Shown: in pieces, positions 17,900-27,485 of the stretch | How the letters are laid out: each line of letters starts with the position of its first letter | Numbering within the stretch: position 1 is the first letter of the stretch | From: Chamaesiphon sp041738715 | GTDB taxonomy: Bacteria > Cyanobacteriota > Cyanobacteriia > Cyanobacteriales > Chamaesiphonaceae | Reading direction: 5' to 3' | DNA: 64,000 nucleotides | Assembly: GCA_041738715.1 (NCBI GenBank) | Contig: JBGSPI010000021.1 | Location: 1 to 64,000, forward strand | The notes under the pieces: model-generated | Seen by the model: only the letters and a program-made list of their open reading frames with translations | The model's database searches: none | Told to the model about the DNA's origin: nothing | Translations under genes and position numbers: made by a program

Positions 17900-17979
17900 T
17901 TTCATCTTGCTCTTCAGACTTGCCCCACGTCAACTTTGTGTAAACTAGAAGTATTCACCTTAACCATATAATCAACATT

Positions 17980-18297
17980 ATGAGCGCAGCAGCACAGATC
18001 GATAGTTTGATCAAAGATCATAAAATTATGGTTTTCATGAAGGGCGACAAACTCCAGCCCCAATGTGGATTTTCCAACCAAGTGGTGCAGATTTTTAATA
18101 TTCTCGGTGTTCCCTATGAAACAGTCAATGTTCTAGCCGATCCAGAGATTCGTCAAGGTGTAAAAGAATACTCGAACTGGCCAACAATTCCACAAGTATA
18201 TATTAATGGTGAATTCATCGGCGGTTCGGATATTTTGACCGAACTATACCAAAAAGGTGAGCTTCAACAAATGGTAGAAGTTGCCTTGGCTAGTTGA
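17980..18297 (+). CDS. grxD: Monothiol glutaredoxin (Grx4/GrxD type)
   Basis: A 105-residue glutaredoxin with a CGFS active site (Cys29), the TIPQVYIN cis-Pro loop and the GGSDIL glutathione-binding segment. Monothiol CGFS glutaredoxins hold a glutathione-ligated 2Fe-2S cluster and transfer it or sense iron together with BolA, encoded just upstream. Length and motifs are complete. Confidence 0.96.
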   Translation: MSAAAQIDSLIKDHKIMVFMKGDKLQPQCGFSNQVVQIFNILGVPYETVNVLADPEIRQGVKEYSNWPTIPQVYINGEFIGGSDILTELYQKGELQQMVEVALAS

Positions 18298-18421
18298 CAC
18301 TACTCTAAAGTCTAGAGGTTAGGGGATAGAGAGTAGCATAGCCGCGTGGCTCTTTACTTACATATTCTCTACTCCCTATTCCCTATCCGCACCAATCTCT
18401 AGTAACTGGCAACTTTAGTTA

Positions 18422-18673
18422 TTAGTAATAACCAGTTTCCCTCTCAAGTTCAGGTTGCAACTCAAAATTAGAAGGATCGTAGATATAGCGCATTGTCTCT
18501 TCTTCGATCCGATTGATTTGATAAGCTTCAAGGACATTGACGCTCCTCAATGCGGCTAAGTATCCATCTAGATATAATCGCAAATCGTCAAAGCGGTAGC
18601 CTCGATGCCACATTTCGACTAAGGCATCGGTAATTTTTTGATAGTGCCCGATCGTTTCTACAGTTTGCAGCAT
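18422..18673 (-). CDS. DUF6761 family protein
   Basis: An 83-residue acidic protein (ALVEMWHRGYRFDDLRLYLDGYL) found, by my recollection, throughout cyanobacteria as DUF6761, with no known role. It is predicted helical with no membrane segment or signal. Convergent with grxD. The 121-bp spacer between them holds partly complementary GGGATAGAGAGTAG and CTACTCCCTATTCCC stretches that could fold into a long imperfect hairpin. Confidence 0.75.
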   Translation of the reverse strand: MLQTVETIGHYQKITDALVEMWHRGYRFDDLRLYLDGYLAALRSVNVLEAYQINRIEEETMRYIYDPSNFELQPELERETGYY

Positions 18674-18866
18674 GGCTAAATTCCTCGACGTATTAAATAG
18701 GATATATTAAACTCGCTTAATTTGGGTTAATCTTACTGTAACCGAGATTGATTGCCACTGGGTACGGGTAATACCTGTTCGGTGGTTTGATTTGGAACAG
18801 ATATAAACAAGATTTAGATCTTTCAGTTAGAGTGTTATGTTCCAATATTCCTAGATCCAAAAAGGT

Positions 18867-19526
18867 GTGCAGATTCACATTATTGAAGGAAATCACAACT
18901 TACGATCGCTATTAGCTTGGCATCTTCATCAGGCTGGCTATCAGGTGCAGCAATCGTCAACCCTAGAACATGCTTACCGACATTGTGTCGAAGGACTCCC
19001 TGCCTTAGTAATTCTCGATTCAGATTTACCCGATGGCGAGGGGATTGAATTTTGTGAATGGCTATATCCCCAGGGACAGTCGCTGATTTTGATGTTGTCA
19101 GCACGGATTCGGGAAATTGATGTAGTAACAGCACTCCAAGCCGGAGTTGATGACTATCTCAAAAAACCCTTTGGTTTGCCCGAATTTTTAGCACGGGTGG
19201 CAGCCTTGTTGCGACGCAATCGGACATTAGGGAAAATGCCCACAGATATTACCTGCGGCGATTTGCGCATCGATCCGATCCGACGCTGTGTATTTATTAG
19301 AAATCGATCGATCGAGCTCACACCCCAAGAGTTTAGCTTGCTCTATGTTTTAGCACAAGCGAATGGTCAACCAGTCCACCGTCAAGAACTACTGCAACGC
19401 GCTTGGGGTATTGCCGTTGACAATCCACGTACCATAGATAGCCACATCCTCACCCTCCGTAAAAAGCTGGGAAAGCCAGATCCAATCGTCACCATTCGCA
19501 AGGTCGGATATCGATTGGATTATTAG
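18867..19526 (+). CDS. OmpR-family response regulator
   Basis: A 219-residue two-domain regulator: receiver domain 1-115 with phospho-acceptor Asp51 in VILDSDLPDG and a conserved Lys in the KKPF loop, then a winged-helix DNA-binding domain (about 125-219; LTPQEFSLLYVLA, RTIDSHILTLRKKLG). The start is a GTG at 18867. No histidine kinase adjoins it, so it is an orphan regulator. The promoter targets cannot be read from the sequence. Confidence 0.92.
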   Translation: MQIHIIEGNHNLRSLLAWHLHQAGYQVQQSSTLEHAYRHCVEGLPALVILDSDLPDGEGIEFCEWLYPQGQSLILMLSARIREIDVVTALQAGVDDYLKKPFGLPEFLARVAALLRRNRTLGKMPTDITCGDLRIDPIRRCVFIRNRSIELTPQEFSLLYVLAQANGQPVHRQELLQRAWGIAVDNPRTIDSHILTLRKKLGKPDPIVTIRKVGYRLDY

Positions 19527-19610
19527 AATAACGACAAAATTGTTAAGATATTGACATAATTGCTAGCGATCGAGAGATAATTGAGTTGCGACAAAGTTTG
19601 GTAAAGCAAT

Positions 19611-19832
19611 ATGATCGATCGACGCAGTGTCTTAGAGTATCTGAATCAGCATCCCAGTCACTCGACTTGGCAAATGCGCTTGCATTTTCTGCAGGCTACT
19701 CGCGATCTCAATCGTCAATCGCCAGCTTCCATCAGTGCGATCGCTAATCAGCTAAATTATATCCTCCGGGATCTCGAATCCACTGGCAAGATCCCTCCCC
19801 GCATCTTCAAAAACGATCTTTCCCGAAACTAG
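19611..19832 (+). CDS. Small conserved-looking hypothetical protein
   Basis: A 73-residue basic protein, predicted helical, with two probable helices (RSVLEYLNQ and ISAIANQLNYILRDLESTGKI). The second half resembles a small winged-helix arrangement, but no family is recognised. It sits between the response regulator and psbK on the same strand. Confidence 0.5.
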   Translation: MIDRRSVLEYLNQHPSHSTWQMRLHFLQATRDLNRQSPASISAIANQLNYILRDLESTGKIPPRIFKNDLSRN

Positions 19833-19981
19833 TGATATTCGATCTTCGAGCAAGTACCACCCCGTCAATAAATATTCTGAGTCTTCCCATCTCCCATCCC
19901 CTTGTCACCCTTTTCGTCCCCTCTAGCCGCCCCAGACATGATAGGATGTTGACTAAATATAACAATCAGGATTAACAAAAT

Positions 19982-20119
19982 ATGGACGCAGCACTCTTGG
20001 TCGCTAAACTGCCCGAAGCTTACGCTTTCTTCGATCCATTGGTCGATGTGCTACCAATCATCCCCGTCTTGTTTCTCGCATTAGCCTTTGTTTGGCAAGC
20101 TGCTGTTGGTTTCCGCTAA
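19982..20119 (+). CDS. psbK: Photosystem II reaction center protein K
   Basis: A 45-residue membrane protein of photosystem II. It begins MDAALLVAKLPEAYAFFDPL, where the first eight or so residues are the cleaved presequence and the mature chain starts near KLPEAY. A single transmembrane helix (VDVLPIIPVLFLALAFVWQA) and the FVWQAAVGFR C-terminus are diagnostic. PsbK sits near CP43 and helps hold plastoquinone and stabilise the complex. An intrinsic terminator follows. Confidence 0.97.
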   Translation: MDAALLVAKLPEAYAFFDPLVDVLPIIPVLFLALAFVWQAAVGFR

Positions 20120-20145
20120 ATTTGGCGCAACAACTCTTCAGCCTC

Positions 20146-20177
20146 AGACATCCTCACACGTAGGGTGTCTATTTTTT
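20146..20177 (+). terminator. Intrinsic terminator of psbK
   Basis: AGACATCC (20146-20153) pairs with GGGTGTCT (20163-20170) with one G-U pair around a 9-nt loop, followed by ATTTTTT (20171-20177). It lies 27 bp after the psbK stop and is the clearest intrinsic terminator in the window. Confidence 0.85.
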
Positions 20178-20345
20178 GTGCCTAGCGATCTAGTAGCCAA
20201 ATTTACGCCAAATGAAAAGATAGAATTGATGTGTTGCATGGGCATACTAACAGAGAGCATTAGTCAGCCTCAATCGATTCTGTCTTGAGGCTAACCAAAC
20301 GATCATCTCACTACAACGTCAGACCCTAACATCAGACTAGCACCC

Positions 20346-23006
20346 ATGACGAAACCTGCTTCACCCACTCACTTGCTGTATCTGATGCTGCGAGCGCAAC
20401 AGTTTGCCAAACAGGAGTCTAATGATGGTGGCTATGCGATGGTAATTGTCTCAATTTTGAGCGTGATGATCTTCAGTTTGCTTGCAGCTTATTTGATGAT
20501 AACGAACATCAGTAAATCTGCGACGAATGCTTATATTGAGGGTAATAGTACATTTTATGCTGCTGAGTCAGGTTTAAACCGCCGTGCCAACTTACTGCGG
20601 CAAAAGTTTCTGGAATATGCCACCCCTGATGGAGTCAGCCCTGGTGCTATCCCCGGACAACTTGCTAGTGTGGCAAATATCGCTGCTTGTGTCGATAGTG
20701 ATACTACAAATGATGGAGATGGTGACTATACTTGTCAAAAGTTAGACCTCAACTATCGTCAAGGACTAGGTACAAAGCTCGGAACCGGTGCAGATGGGAA
20801 GTCACTATCGGCTACTGACTACAATAATGATGTTAAGTACACAGCCTACACTTTCGCCAGCGATCGCACCATCTATACAGACCCTGTGCGCAAGATTCCG
20901 CAAGTGGCAAATATTCCCGCAGGGGAGGCTTTTGCTGGTTTAACTGCACAGGAATATCGCTACACCGTCTACAGCATGGCAACTAGCAAACAACAGCAAG
21001 ACATCGATGCGAAAGCTTCAACAGTACTAGAAATGACTTTCAAGAGTCGAGCAATTCCTCTATTTCAGTTTGCGGCTTTTTATGATGGGGACTTGGAAAT
21101 GAACTCCACTTCCCAAATGGATGTTACGGGAAGAGTACATACTAATGGCAATTTATATATTCAGCCCACCCCACTTACTACAGAAACAACTAGGCTACTC
21201 AGCCCAGTAACTGCGGCGGGTCAGATCTATAACCGCGTTGATGCTGCTACAATCCCTCGATTTGGTAATACACTAGTGTTGATGACTGGAGATCCGCAGA
21301 ATCCGGATCTAGTTACCAACACTTACACATCTTTCCCTCCCTATGATGCCGCTCGAACGACCCCATTAACTCCTGCCGAAATAACTACTTTCCAAGGGAA
21401 GGTGATGGATGGCCCAGCCGGGGTATCAACACTCAAATTGCCCCAACCAGGATTTCTCCGCAAGCGCGACAAGGATAATAATATCGGTGAATACTATGGT
21501 AAAGCCGATCTGCGGCTAGAAATGTTTCCTAAACGAGCAGCGGGTAATGTACCGTTTAATTTCACGGCAATTAAAGATGGTGGTACTGGAGGTAGTTGTA
21601 GTGGATTCGAGATCGCTACTGGTCGGCAAGGGAATAGTCTCAACTGTAGAGCATTCAATGAAGGTCAACTGCGGAGCCTTCAGCAGCCAGTGATGGCTAA
21701 AGTAGTCACAGATGAAGAGAGAACGCGCTTTTGTCCGAGTTTAAGCAGTAATTACAATCCTAGTTCTGGCGGAGATCGGGACAGAATCCGTGCCCTCCAA
21801 GTGGCGATTGCTGCCCAAAATACACCTGTCACCTTGAGTCAACTCAATTTACCTTTAAGTAATCCGACAAATGCTAGCATCAGGGCTATTGCGACTGGGT
21901 TCAAGAGTCTAGATACAGACGAATCACCCATCCAGATTGCCGCAGATGCAGGTGTTTGTTTCCTCCCCCCACCGATTCAGGTGGTGACAGGTAGCGGTGG
22001 GGCAAATACCAACTATAATTGGTCATCGGGTCACTACGATCGCCGCGAAAACCGCTGGATTGGCATGTTGCAGACGAATATCGCCAGTCTGACGATCTGG
22101 AATCGGGATGGGTTGTATGTCGATCGAGATAATACAATTTCAACCAATGATGCGCCGACTACGGCTCAAACCACCGCAGCATTTAATGGGGGGAATGCCA
22201 GTTCTACTTACGATACAAATAATCTCCTCTTTATCCGCGCTGCCGCTAAAGCAACTGCCCCCGCAGGAAGTTTTCAAAAACTTGGGCTAGCGACTACCGA
22301 TACAACTGAAGGTGGATTGGTTTACTATGCGACGGTTAGTGACGATCTCGATGATAATGGCACGATTGATATCACCACAGATCCAGCCGATAATCTCCGG
22401 ATCTATCCTGATGGTAAACGGCAAAGTCCATACGGATTTGTGATCAATGGTGGTGCAAATCTACCTGGCTCCATGACTGTGGCGACAGATCGAGCCTTGT
22501 ATGTCCAAGGTGACTATAATAATTTTGTGGCGGATGCGGCTAAACAACCTGCATCCCTAGTTGGCGATACGATTACGGTATTGTCAAATAGTTGTTTAGA
22601 TGGGAGTACTCAAACAATCAATTGCGGGATTCTTACCGGACAAAACCTGGCAACAGCGACTACAGTAAATGCAGCGTTCTTGTCTTTCACCGATGCCAGT
22701 AGTGGCAATGCTGGCACCCCCACTTTTGGCGGCGTTCAGGCATACAGTGGTGGATTGAATAACTATATGCGGATGGTCGAAAATTGGGCTGGTCAAAATT
22801 TCAACTATGGGGGTTCATTTGTGAGCTTGGGTATCCCGCAAGAGTTTAGCGGTGTGTATGTACCTGGCGGCGCGGCTGGCTATTATGACGTGCCTAATCG
22901 CAATTTTCGCTATGAGACTGATTTTAATGCTTTCGACAGGTTGCCACCGTTGACTCCCAAGGTAATTTATCTCCAACAGGAGACATTTAAGCGATCTTAT
23001 AATTAG
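20346..23006 (+). CDS. HpsA-like pseudopilin-related exported protein
   Basis: An 886-residue protein. After a 29-residue leader, GGYAMVIVSILSVMIFSLLA (28-47) forms a prepilin/PilX-like hydrophobic helix with the GG-Y junction, followed by AAESGLNRR as in PilX-type minor pilins. A large Asn/Thr/Gly-rich exported domain follows, with the RRENRWIGMLQTNIASLTIWNRDG block and a LPPLTPKVIYLQQETFKR end, both typical of the hormogonium polysaccharide protein HpsA. Position 5 of the putative mature chain is Val rather than Glu. Family members act in type IV-pilus-like secretion of polysaccharide and gliding. No other hps or pil gene is nearby. Confidence 0.7.
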   Translation: MTKPASPTHLLYLMLRAQQFAKQESNDGGYAMVIVSILSVMIFSLLAAYLMITNISKSATNAYIEGNSTFYAAESGLNRRANLLRQKFLEYATPDGVSPGAIPGQLASVANIAACVDSDTTNDGDGDYTCQKLDLNYRQGLGTKLGTGADGKSLSATDYNNDVKYTAYTFASDRTIYTDPVRKIPQVANIPAGEAFAGLTAQEYRYTVYSMATSKQQQDIDAKASTVLEMTFKSRAIPLFQFAAFYDGDLEMNSTSQMDVTGRVHTNGNLYIQPTPLTTETTRLLSPVTAAGQIYNRVDAATIPRFGNTLVLMTGDPQNPDLVTNTYTSFPPYDAARTTPLTPAEITTFQGKVMDGPAGVSTLKLPQPGFLRKRDKDNNIGEYYGKADLRLEMFPKRAAGNVPFNFTAIKDGGTGGSCSGFEIATGRQGNSLNCRAFNEGQLRSLQQPVMAKVVTDEERTRFCPSLSSNYNPSSGGDRDRIRALQVAIAAQNTPVTLSQLNLPLSNPTNASIRAIATGFKSLDTDESPIQIAADAGVCFLPPPIQVVTGSGGANTNYNWSSGHYDRRENRWIGMLQTNIASLTIWNRDGLYVDRDNTISTNDAPTTAQTTAAFNGGNASSTYDTNNLLFIRAAAKATAPAGSFQKLGLATTDTTEGGLVYYATVSDDLDDNGTIDITTDPADNLRIYPDGKRQSPYGFVINGGANLPGSMTVATDRALYVQGDYNNFVADAAKQPASLVGDTITVLSNSCLDGSTQTINCGILTGQNLATATTVNAAFLSFTDASSGNAGTPTFGGVQAYSGGLNNYMRMVENWAGQNFNYGGSFVSLGIPQEFSGVYVPGGAAGYYDVPNRNFRYETDFNAFDRLPPLTPKVIYLQQETFKRSYN

Positions 23007-23192
23007 GATTAAAGAGTCACACGAGCGGAAATCGGTAATTCTCTGCAAAACTATTATTTTTTCGTGATTATGTCCGTAACTATTTTAGGTGAAAGATAAC
23101 AAGTATGTTGTTTGTCGATCGAGCCTGAGCGATTGTGGCAGCAGACCGAACCATCTACAATGAGATACGCACCGATCGAAAATGAATTAGCC

Positions 23193-24629
23193 GTGACACC
23201 TAGAGTTCGCATTGCCCCCAGCCCCACTGGTAACTTACATATCGGCACCGCCCGGACTGCTGTCTTCAACTGGTTATATGCTCGCCACTATGGTGGTACA
23301 TTTATCCTCCGGATTGAAGATACAGATCTCGAACGCTCCAAACCTGAATATACCCAAAATATCCTCGATGGCTTGAATTGGTTGGGTTTAACTTGGGATG
23401 AAGGGCCATTATTTCAATCCCAACGCCTAGATTTGTATCGTCAGTCGATTCAAATTTTATTAGATAACGGTGCTGCATATCGCTGCTATACCAGCACGGC
23501 AGAACTAGATGCACTGCGCGCCGAGCAGGAAGCAAATAATCAAGCTCCGCGCTATGACAACCGCCACCGCCATCTCACCCCCGCCCAAGAAGCAGCATTT
23601 CTCGCTGAAGGTCGTCGTCCGGTGATTAGGTTTAAAATTGAGGACGATCGAGAAATTAGTTGGACAGATTTAGTCAGAGGGCAAGTTAGCTGGAAAGGAA
23701 CTGATTTAGGTGGTGATATGGTCATCGCTCGCGCGGCTGATGAACGCGATCTCGGACAACCGCTCTACAATCTGGCTGTAGTCGTCGATGATATCGATAT
23801 GCAAATCACCCAGGTAATTCGCGGTGAGGATCATATTGCCAATACTGCCAAACAAATCCTGTTGTACGAGGGTTTGGGTGCCAAGGTACCAGACTTCGCC
23901 CACACGCCACTGATTTTGAGTCCTACGGGCAAGAAACTCTCGAAACGAGATGGAGTGACTTCGATCGATGATTTCAAGCAGATGGGCTATACAGCCCCAG
24001 CTTTGGTTAATTACATGACGCTGCTAGGCTGGTCTGCGCCGGATGCTCAAGAATTATTTACCCTCGACGAAGCCGCCAAACAGTTTGATTTCGATCGAGT
24101 TAACAAAGCCGGTGCGAAATTTGATTGGGATAAACTTAACTGGATCAATAGTCAGTATATCCATGCCATGCCACCTGGACAACTAGTGGAAGAACTGATT
24201 CCCTATTGGCAAGGCGCGGGTTATCAATTCGACCCGGTGGTAGATCGCGCCTGGTTACTTCAGCTTACCAGTCTCATCGGCGCAAGTTTAGCCCGGTTAG
24301 ATGAATGTGTCGAAATCAGTCGGACATTCTTCACCCCTTCAGCGACGCTGAATGAAGAAGCCCAAGCCCAATTGAATCAAGTTGGTGTTGGAGAAGTGTT
24401 AACTAGTCTCCTCACCGCGCTCAAATCTCAGCCAAATCTCACAGAGACAGATGCTCAAGAGTTAATTAAACAAGTGACAAAAGCACAAAATGTCAAAAAA
24501 GGGGTGGTGATGCGCAGTTTGCGGGCAGCTATCTCTGGTGAAGTCCATGGACCAGATTTAATCCAATCGCTGCTGCTATTGCATCAACACCATTTAGCTA
24601 TACCCAGGATTGAGCAAGCGTTGAGCTAG
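23193..24629 (+). CDS. gltX: Glutamyl-tRNA synthetase
   Basis: A class I aminoacyl-tRNA synthetase with RIAPSPTGNLHIGTART at the N-terminus (HIGH-like HIGT at 16-19) and the KMSKS-like KKLSKR (247-252). Cyanobacterial enzymes are non-discriminating and also charge tRNA-Gln. Orthologues begin MTVRVRIAPSPTG, which fits the GTG at 23193 (478 residues). ATG at 23160 and an earlier start at 23112 would add unconserved residues. No strong Shine-Dalgarno marks any of the three. Confidence 0.95.
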   Translation: MTPRVRIAPSPTGNLHIGTARTAVFNWLYARHYGGTFILRIEDTDLERSKPEYTQNILDGLNWLGLTWDEGPLFQSQRLDLYRQSIQILLDNGAAYRCYTSTAELDALRAEQEANNQAPRYDNRHRHLTPAQEAAFLAEGRRPVIRFKIEDDREISWTDLVRGQVSWKGTDLGGDMVIARAADERDLGQPLYNLAVVVDDIDMQITQVIRGEDHIANTAKQILLYEGLGAKVPDFAHTPLILSPTGKKLSKRDGVTSIDDFKQMGYTAPALVNYMTLLGWSAPDAQELFTLDEAAKQFDFDRVNKAGAKFDWDKLNWINSQYIHAMPPGQLVEELIPYWQGAGYQFDPVVDRAWLLQLTSLIGASLARLDECVEISRTFFTPSATLNEEAQAQLNQVGVGEVLTSLLTALKSQPNLTETDAQELIKQVTKAQNVKKGVVMRSLRAAISGEVHGPDLIQSLLLLHQHHLAIPRIEQALS

Positions 24630-24670
24630 AATTGAGATCGATCGAAGCTAGTACAATTCTCTGGGTAAGC

Positions 24671-24704
24671 GGCATCTTAGTCCGCGTCGGCGGACTAAGA
24701 TGCC
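24671..24704. repeat. Perfect 15-bp stem hairpin in the gltX downstream spacer
   Basis: GGCATCTTAGTCCGC (24671-24685), loop GTCG, then GCGGACTAAGATGCC (24690-24704) is a perfect inverted repeat. There is no following T tract, so it looks like a dispersed REP-like palindrome or an RNA 3'-end stabiliser rather than a simple terminator. The rest of the 309-bp spacer 24630-24938 shows a TATAAT at 24760-24765 as a possible promoter element for the next gene and nothing else clear. Confidence 0.65.
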
Positions 24705-24938
24705 AACGGTGAATTTAGTCGCTGGGTGTCTAGAGAGCTAATTTATCCGCCAAAATGCGTATAATAAGACCTAATGATTTTTCTGTAGCAGGTGAGACAA
24801 TTGCCTATTTTCGATCATCACCCTGATAGATAGAATATCTGGATCGACTATTTGTCTTGTTAGCCAATGGTCTGGGGGACAAGCCCATCTATTGCAGTGC
24901 TCCAGCCGAATCTCGTGTAAATTGCCGCCGATGCCCTG

Positions 24939-27146
24939 ATGAAGAAAAGATTACAATCGCGGATGCCACAAAGTAGTTGGGTAAAAACTTTATTACTAGT
25001 GGCTACCTTAATCTGGATTGGGTCAGGCTTATCGTGGTGTGGCCAACGAGAGCAGGTCAAACAATCGATCGCCGATCCGGTGTTAAAATCGATCGATAGA
25101 CCTAATCGACAATTAGAACTAGAGCAGATTGCTAAACAACAAGATCGATCTCAGTCAGTTGTACGCGCCAGATATATTTTAGCGAATCAAGCGATCGATA
25201 ACCAAAATAGCCATCTGGCACTCCGTTACTTACAAGATTTAGAAAAAAACTACACCCTACTCACGCCACAGATTATTTGGCAACGAGCGCGAGCCTATCA
25301 ATTAGCCGGAAACCAATCGGAACTGAATACTCAACTCCAACTTCTCGCCCAATCTCATCGAAGATCGCCGATGGTAGTTGAGGCTTGGAACTTATTGGGG
25401 CAAACCGATGAGCAATATTGGGATTTAGCAATTAAAGAATTTCCCAGCCATCCGCGCACTTTAGAAATTATCCAACAAAAACTCGCTCAAACACCAAATC
25501 GCACCGATCTATTATTAATTCTAGTTAAATATTTGGATGATAATGACTCACGCCGATTGAGAATTGCCGATCGATTGGTGATGGAATATCCTAATGTCCT
25601 CAAGCCCACAGAATGGGATCTGATCGGACTAATCTATTGGCAAAATAAGGCTTATCAAAAAGTAATCACTCCACTTAAAAAAGGCACTAAAAATGCAAGT
25701 AATACCTATAAAATTGCCCACAGTCATTTATTGAGTAAACAGTTAGATGAAGCTAAGACAGTCTATCAAGAGATTATTACTAAATATCCGCAAACTGATG
25801 AAGCAGCCCAGTCACTATTGAGCCTAGCCGACTTGTCACCCAACGTCGAAGCATTGACTTATTTCGATCGAGTAATTAACCTATTTCCCAGCCACAGTGC
25901 TCAAGCCTTTGTCAAAAAAGCACAGTTGCTCGAACGTAATCAAAACATCACGGGTGCAACAGCCGCCCGGGAACAAATGGTCAAACTCTATCCCAATACT
26001 GAAGAAGTCGCTGCCTATCGGTGGAAGCTGGCGAGATCTGAAGCAAAGCTGGGACATTTCGATCGAGCTTGGGCATTCGCTAAAAAAATCGTGACTGATA
26101 CTCCCAACTCTAAATATAGCCCGAGAGCCGCCTTTTGGATTGGTAAATGGGCAAAAAAATTAGGGAAGATGGATGAGGCGAAACAAGCATTTACTTATAC
26201 AATTACTAATTATCGTCGCTCCTATTATAGTTGGCAATCGGCAAAATATTTGGGCTGGAAGGTGGGAGATTTTAATACAATTAAATCTCTTAATCCCGCA
26301 GTTGTTCGACCTACAATTAGGCAACCATTACCAGTTGGTTCAGACGCACTCAAAGAACTGTATTTAATTGGGCAAGATCGAGCAGCTTGGGAATTATGGC
26401 AAGCTGAATTTAGGGAACGACAACAACCCACCGCCAACGATAGACTGAATCAGGGTATTCTCCAACATGGGTTAGCCAAGGATATCGATCGTAAGTATAT
26501 TACTAGTCTGAAGAAACAGCCGAATCTCAAATATTCTAATACTAAATACATTGCTAGTATTGTCGAAATTGGCAAGATTGAAGATGAAATCAAAACACCA
26601 GTGCAACAAGCAGAATTCGCCAAAATTAGCCAACAACTAATTTATTTACAGACTTTTTATCCACTAGCTTTTATCGATCTGATTCAATCTAGCCATTCTC
26701 AGCAACCAGTCAACCCATTATTAACACTTAGTGTTATTCGCCAGGAATCAAAATTTAGCCCAATCATCAAATCACCCGTTGGGGCATTAGGTTTAATGCA
26801 AGTTATGCCAGATACGGCTAAATTTGCCAGCTACCAACTACGGCTAAAAAAATACGATCTGCTCGACCCCCAAGATAATATTCGGTTGGGTACATGGTAC
26901 CTCAACTTTACCCATAAACAAGTCAAAGATAATTCCGTTCTGGCGATCGCGGGTTACAATGCTGGCCCGGGTAATGTGACAAAATGGGTTAAGCAATTTG
27001 GCGCGACAGATCTCGATGAGTTCATCGAAGAAATTCCATTTGCAGAAACTCAAAATTATGTCAAAAATGTGCTCGGTAACTATTGGAACTATCTTCTCAT
27101 CTACAATCCGGCAGTTGCTGAACAACTAAAAACTACTCAAAATTGA
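24939..27146 (+). CDS. Slt-type soluble/lipid-anchored lytic transglycosylase
   Basis: A 735-residue envelope protein. An N-terminal hydrophobic segment (LLLVATLIWIGSGLSWC) acts as a signal or lipoprotein anchor. A long TPR-like helical superhelix follows (about 45-560). The C-terminal SLT domain (about 585-725) has the catalytic Glu603 in IRQESKF, then GALGLMQVMPDTA and IAGYNAGPGNV. It cleaves peptidoglycan between MurNAc and GlcNAc to give 1,6-anhydro ends, and layout and length match Slt70 enzymes. Together with neighbours it indicates a Gram-negative envelope. Confidence 0.93.
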   Translation: MKKRLQSRMPQSSWVKTLLLVATLIWIGSGLSWCGQREQVKQSIADPVLKSIDRPNRQLELEQIAKQQDRSQSVVRARYILANQAIDNQNSHLALRYLQDLEKNYTLLTPQIIWQRARAYQLAGNQSELNTQLQLLAQSHRRSPMVVEAWNLLGQTDEQYWDLAIKEFPSHPRTLEIIQQKLAQTPNRTDLLLILVKYLDDNDSRRLRIADRLVMEYPNVLKPTEWDLIGLIYWQNKAYQKVITPLKKGTKNASNTYKIAHSHLLSKQLDEAKTVYQEIITKYPQTDEAAQSLLSLADLSPNVEALTYFDRVINLFPSHSAQAFVKKAQLLERNQNITGATAAREQMVKLYPNTEEVAAYRWKLARSEAKLGHFDRAWAFAKKIVTDTPNSKYSPRAAFWIGKWAKKLGKMDEAKQAFTYTITNYRRSYYSWQSAKYLGWKVGDFNTIKSLNPAVVRPTIRQPLPVGSDALKELYLIGQDRAAWELWQAEFRERQQPTANDRLNQGILQHGLAKDIDRKYITSLKKQPNLKYSNTKYIASIVEIGKIEDEIKTPVQQAEFAKISQQLIYLQTFYPLAFIDLIQSSHSQQPVNPLLTLSVIRQESKFSPIIKSPVGALGLMQVMPDTAKFASYQLRLKKYDLLDPQDNIRLGTWYLNFTHKQVKDNSVLAIAGYNAGPGNVTKWVKQFGATDLDEFIEEIPFAETQNYVKNVLGNYWNYLLIYNPAVAEQLKTTQN

Positions 27147-27485
27147 GCTTAAACCCAACTTTAACTCACGCCGATCTGTACCATGGTTTGGCGGATAATA
27201 TCCGATTAAGTGGCGATCTGCCCTGGGAAATGGGCATAATTTAGGCTGGTAGCAAATATTTCGGATGTCCATTGATAGTTTACTCAAGCTCAGGCAAGCT
27301 CTTGTACATCGTTCGATTTAATGGAATTTTCGATCGAGTGAATGGGCATACTGATCCTAGATTGAATATTTACCATTCGATCTCACCGGATTTCCAAGCA
27401 CTTCACCCCCCAATCATTTGAGGATATACAAGTTATATTTCTATGTTTTAGCTAGACAAAAGCTACTTTTAAAAATTTTGACACC
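27147..27485. other. Intergenic spacer with no recognised feature
   Basis: This 339-bp spacer between the lytic transglycosylase and the exopolysaccharide cluster becomes strongly AT-rich toward its right end. No open frame of note, no RNA gene and no clear hairpin with a T tract is seen. It probably holds the promoter of the cluster. Confidence 0.4.
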
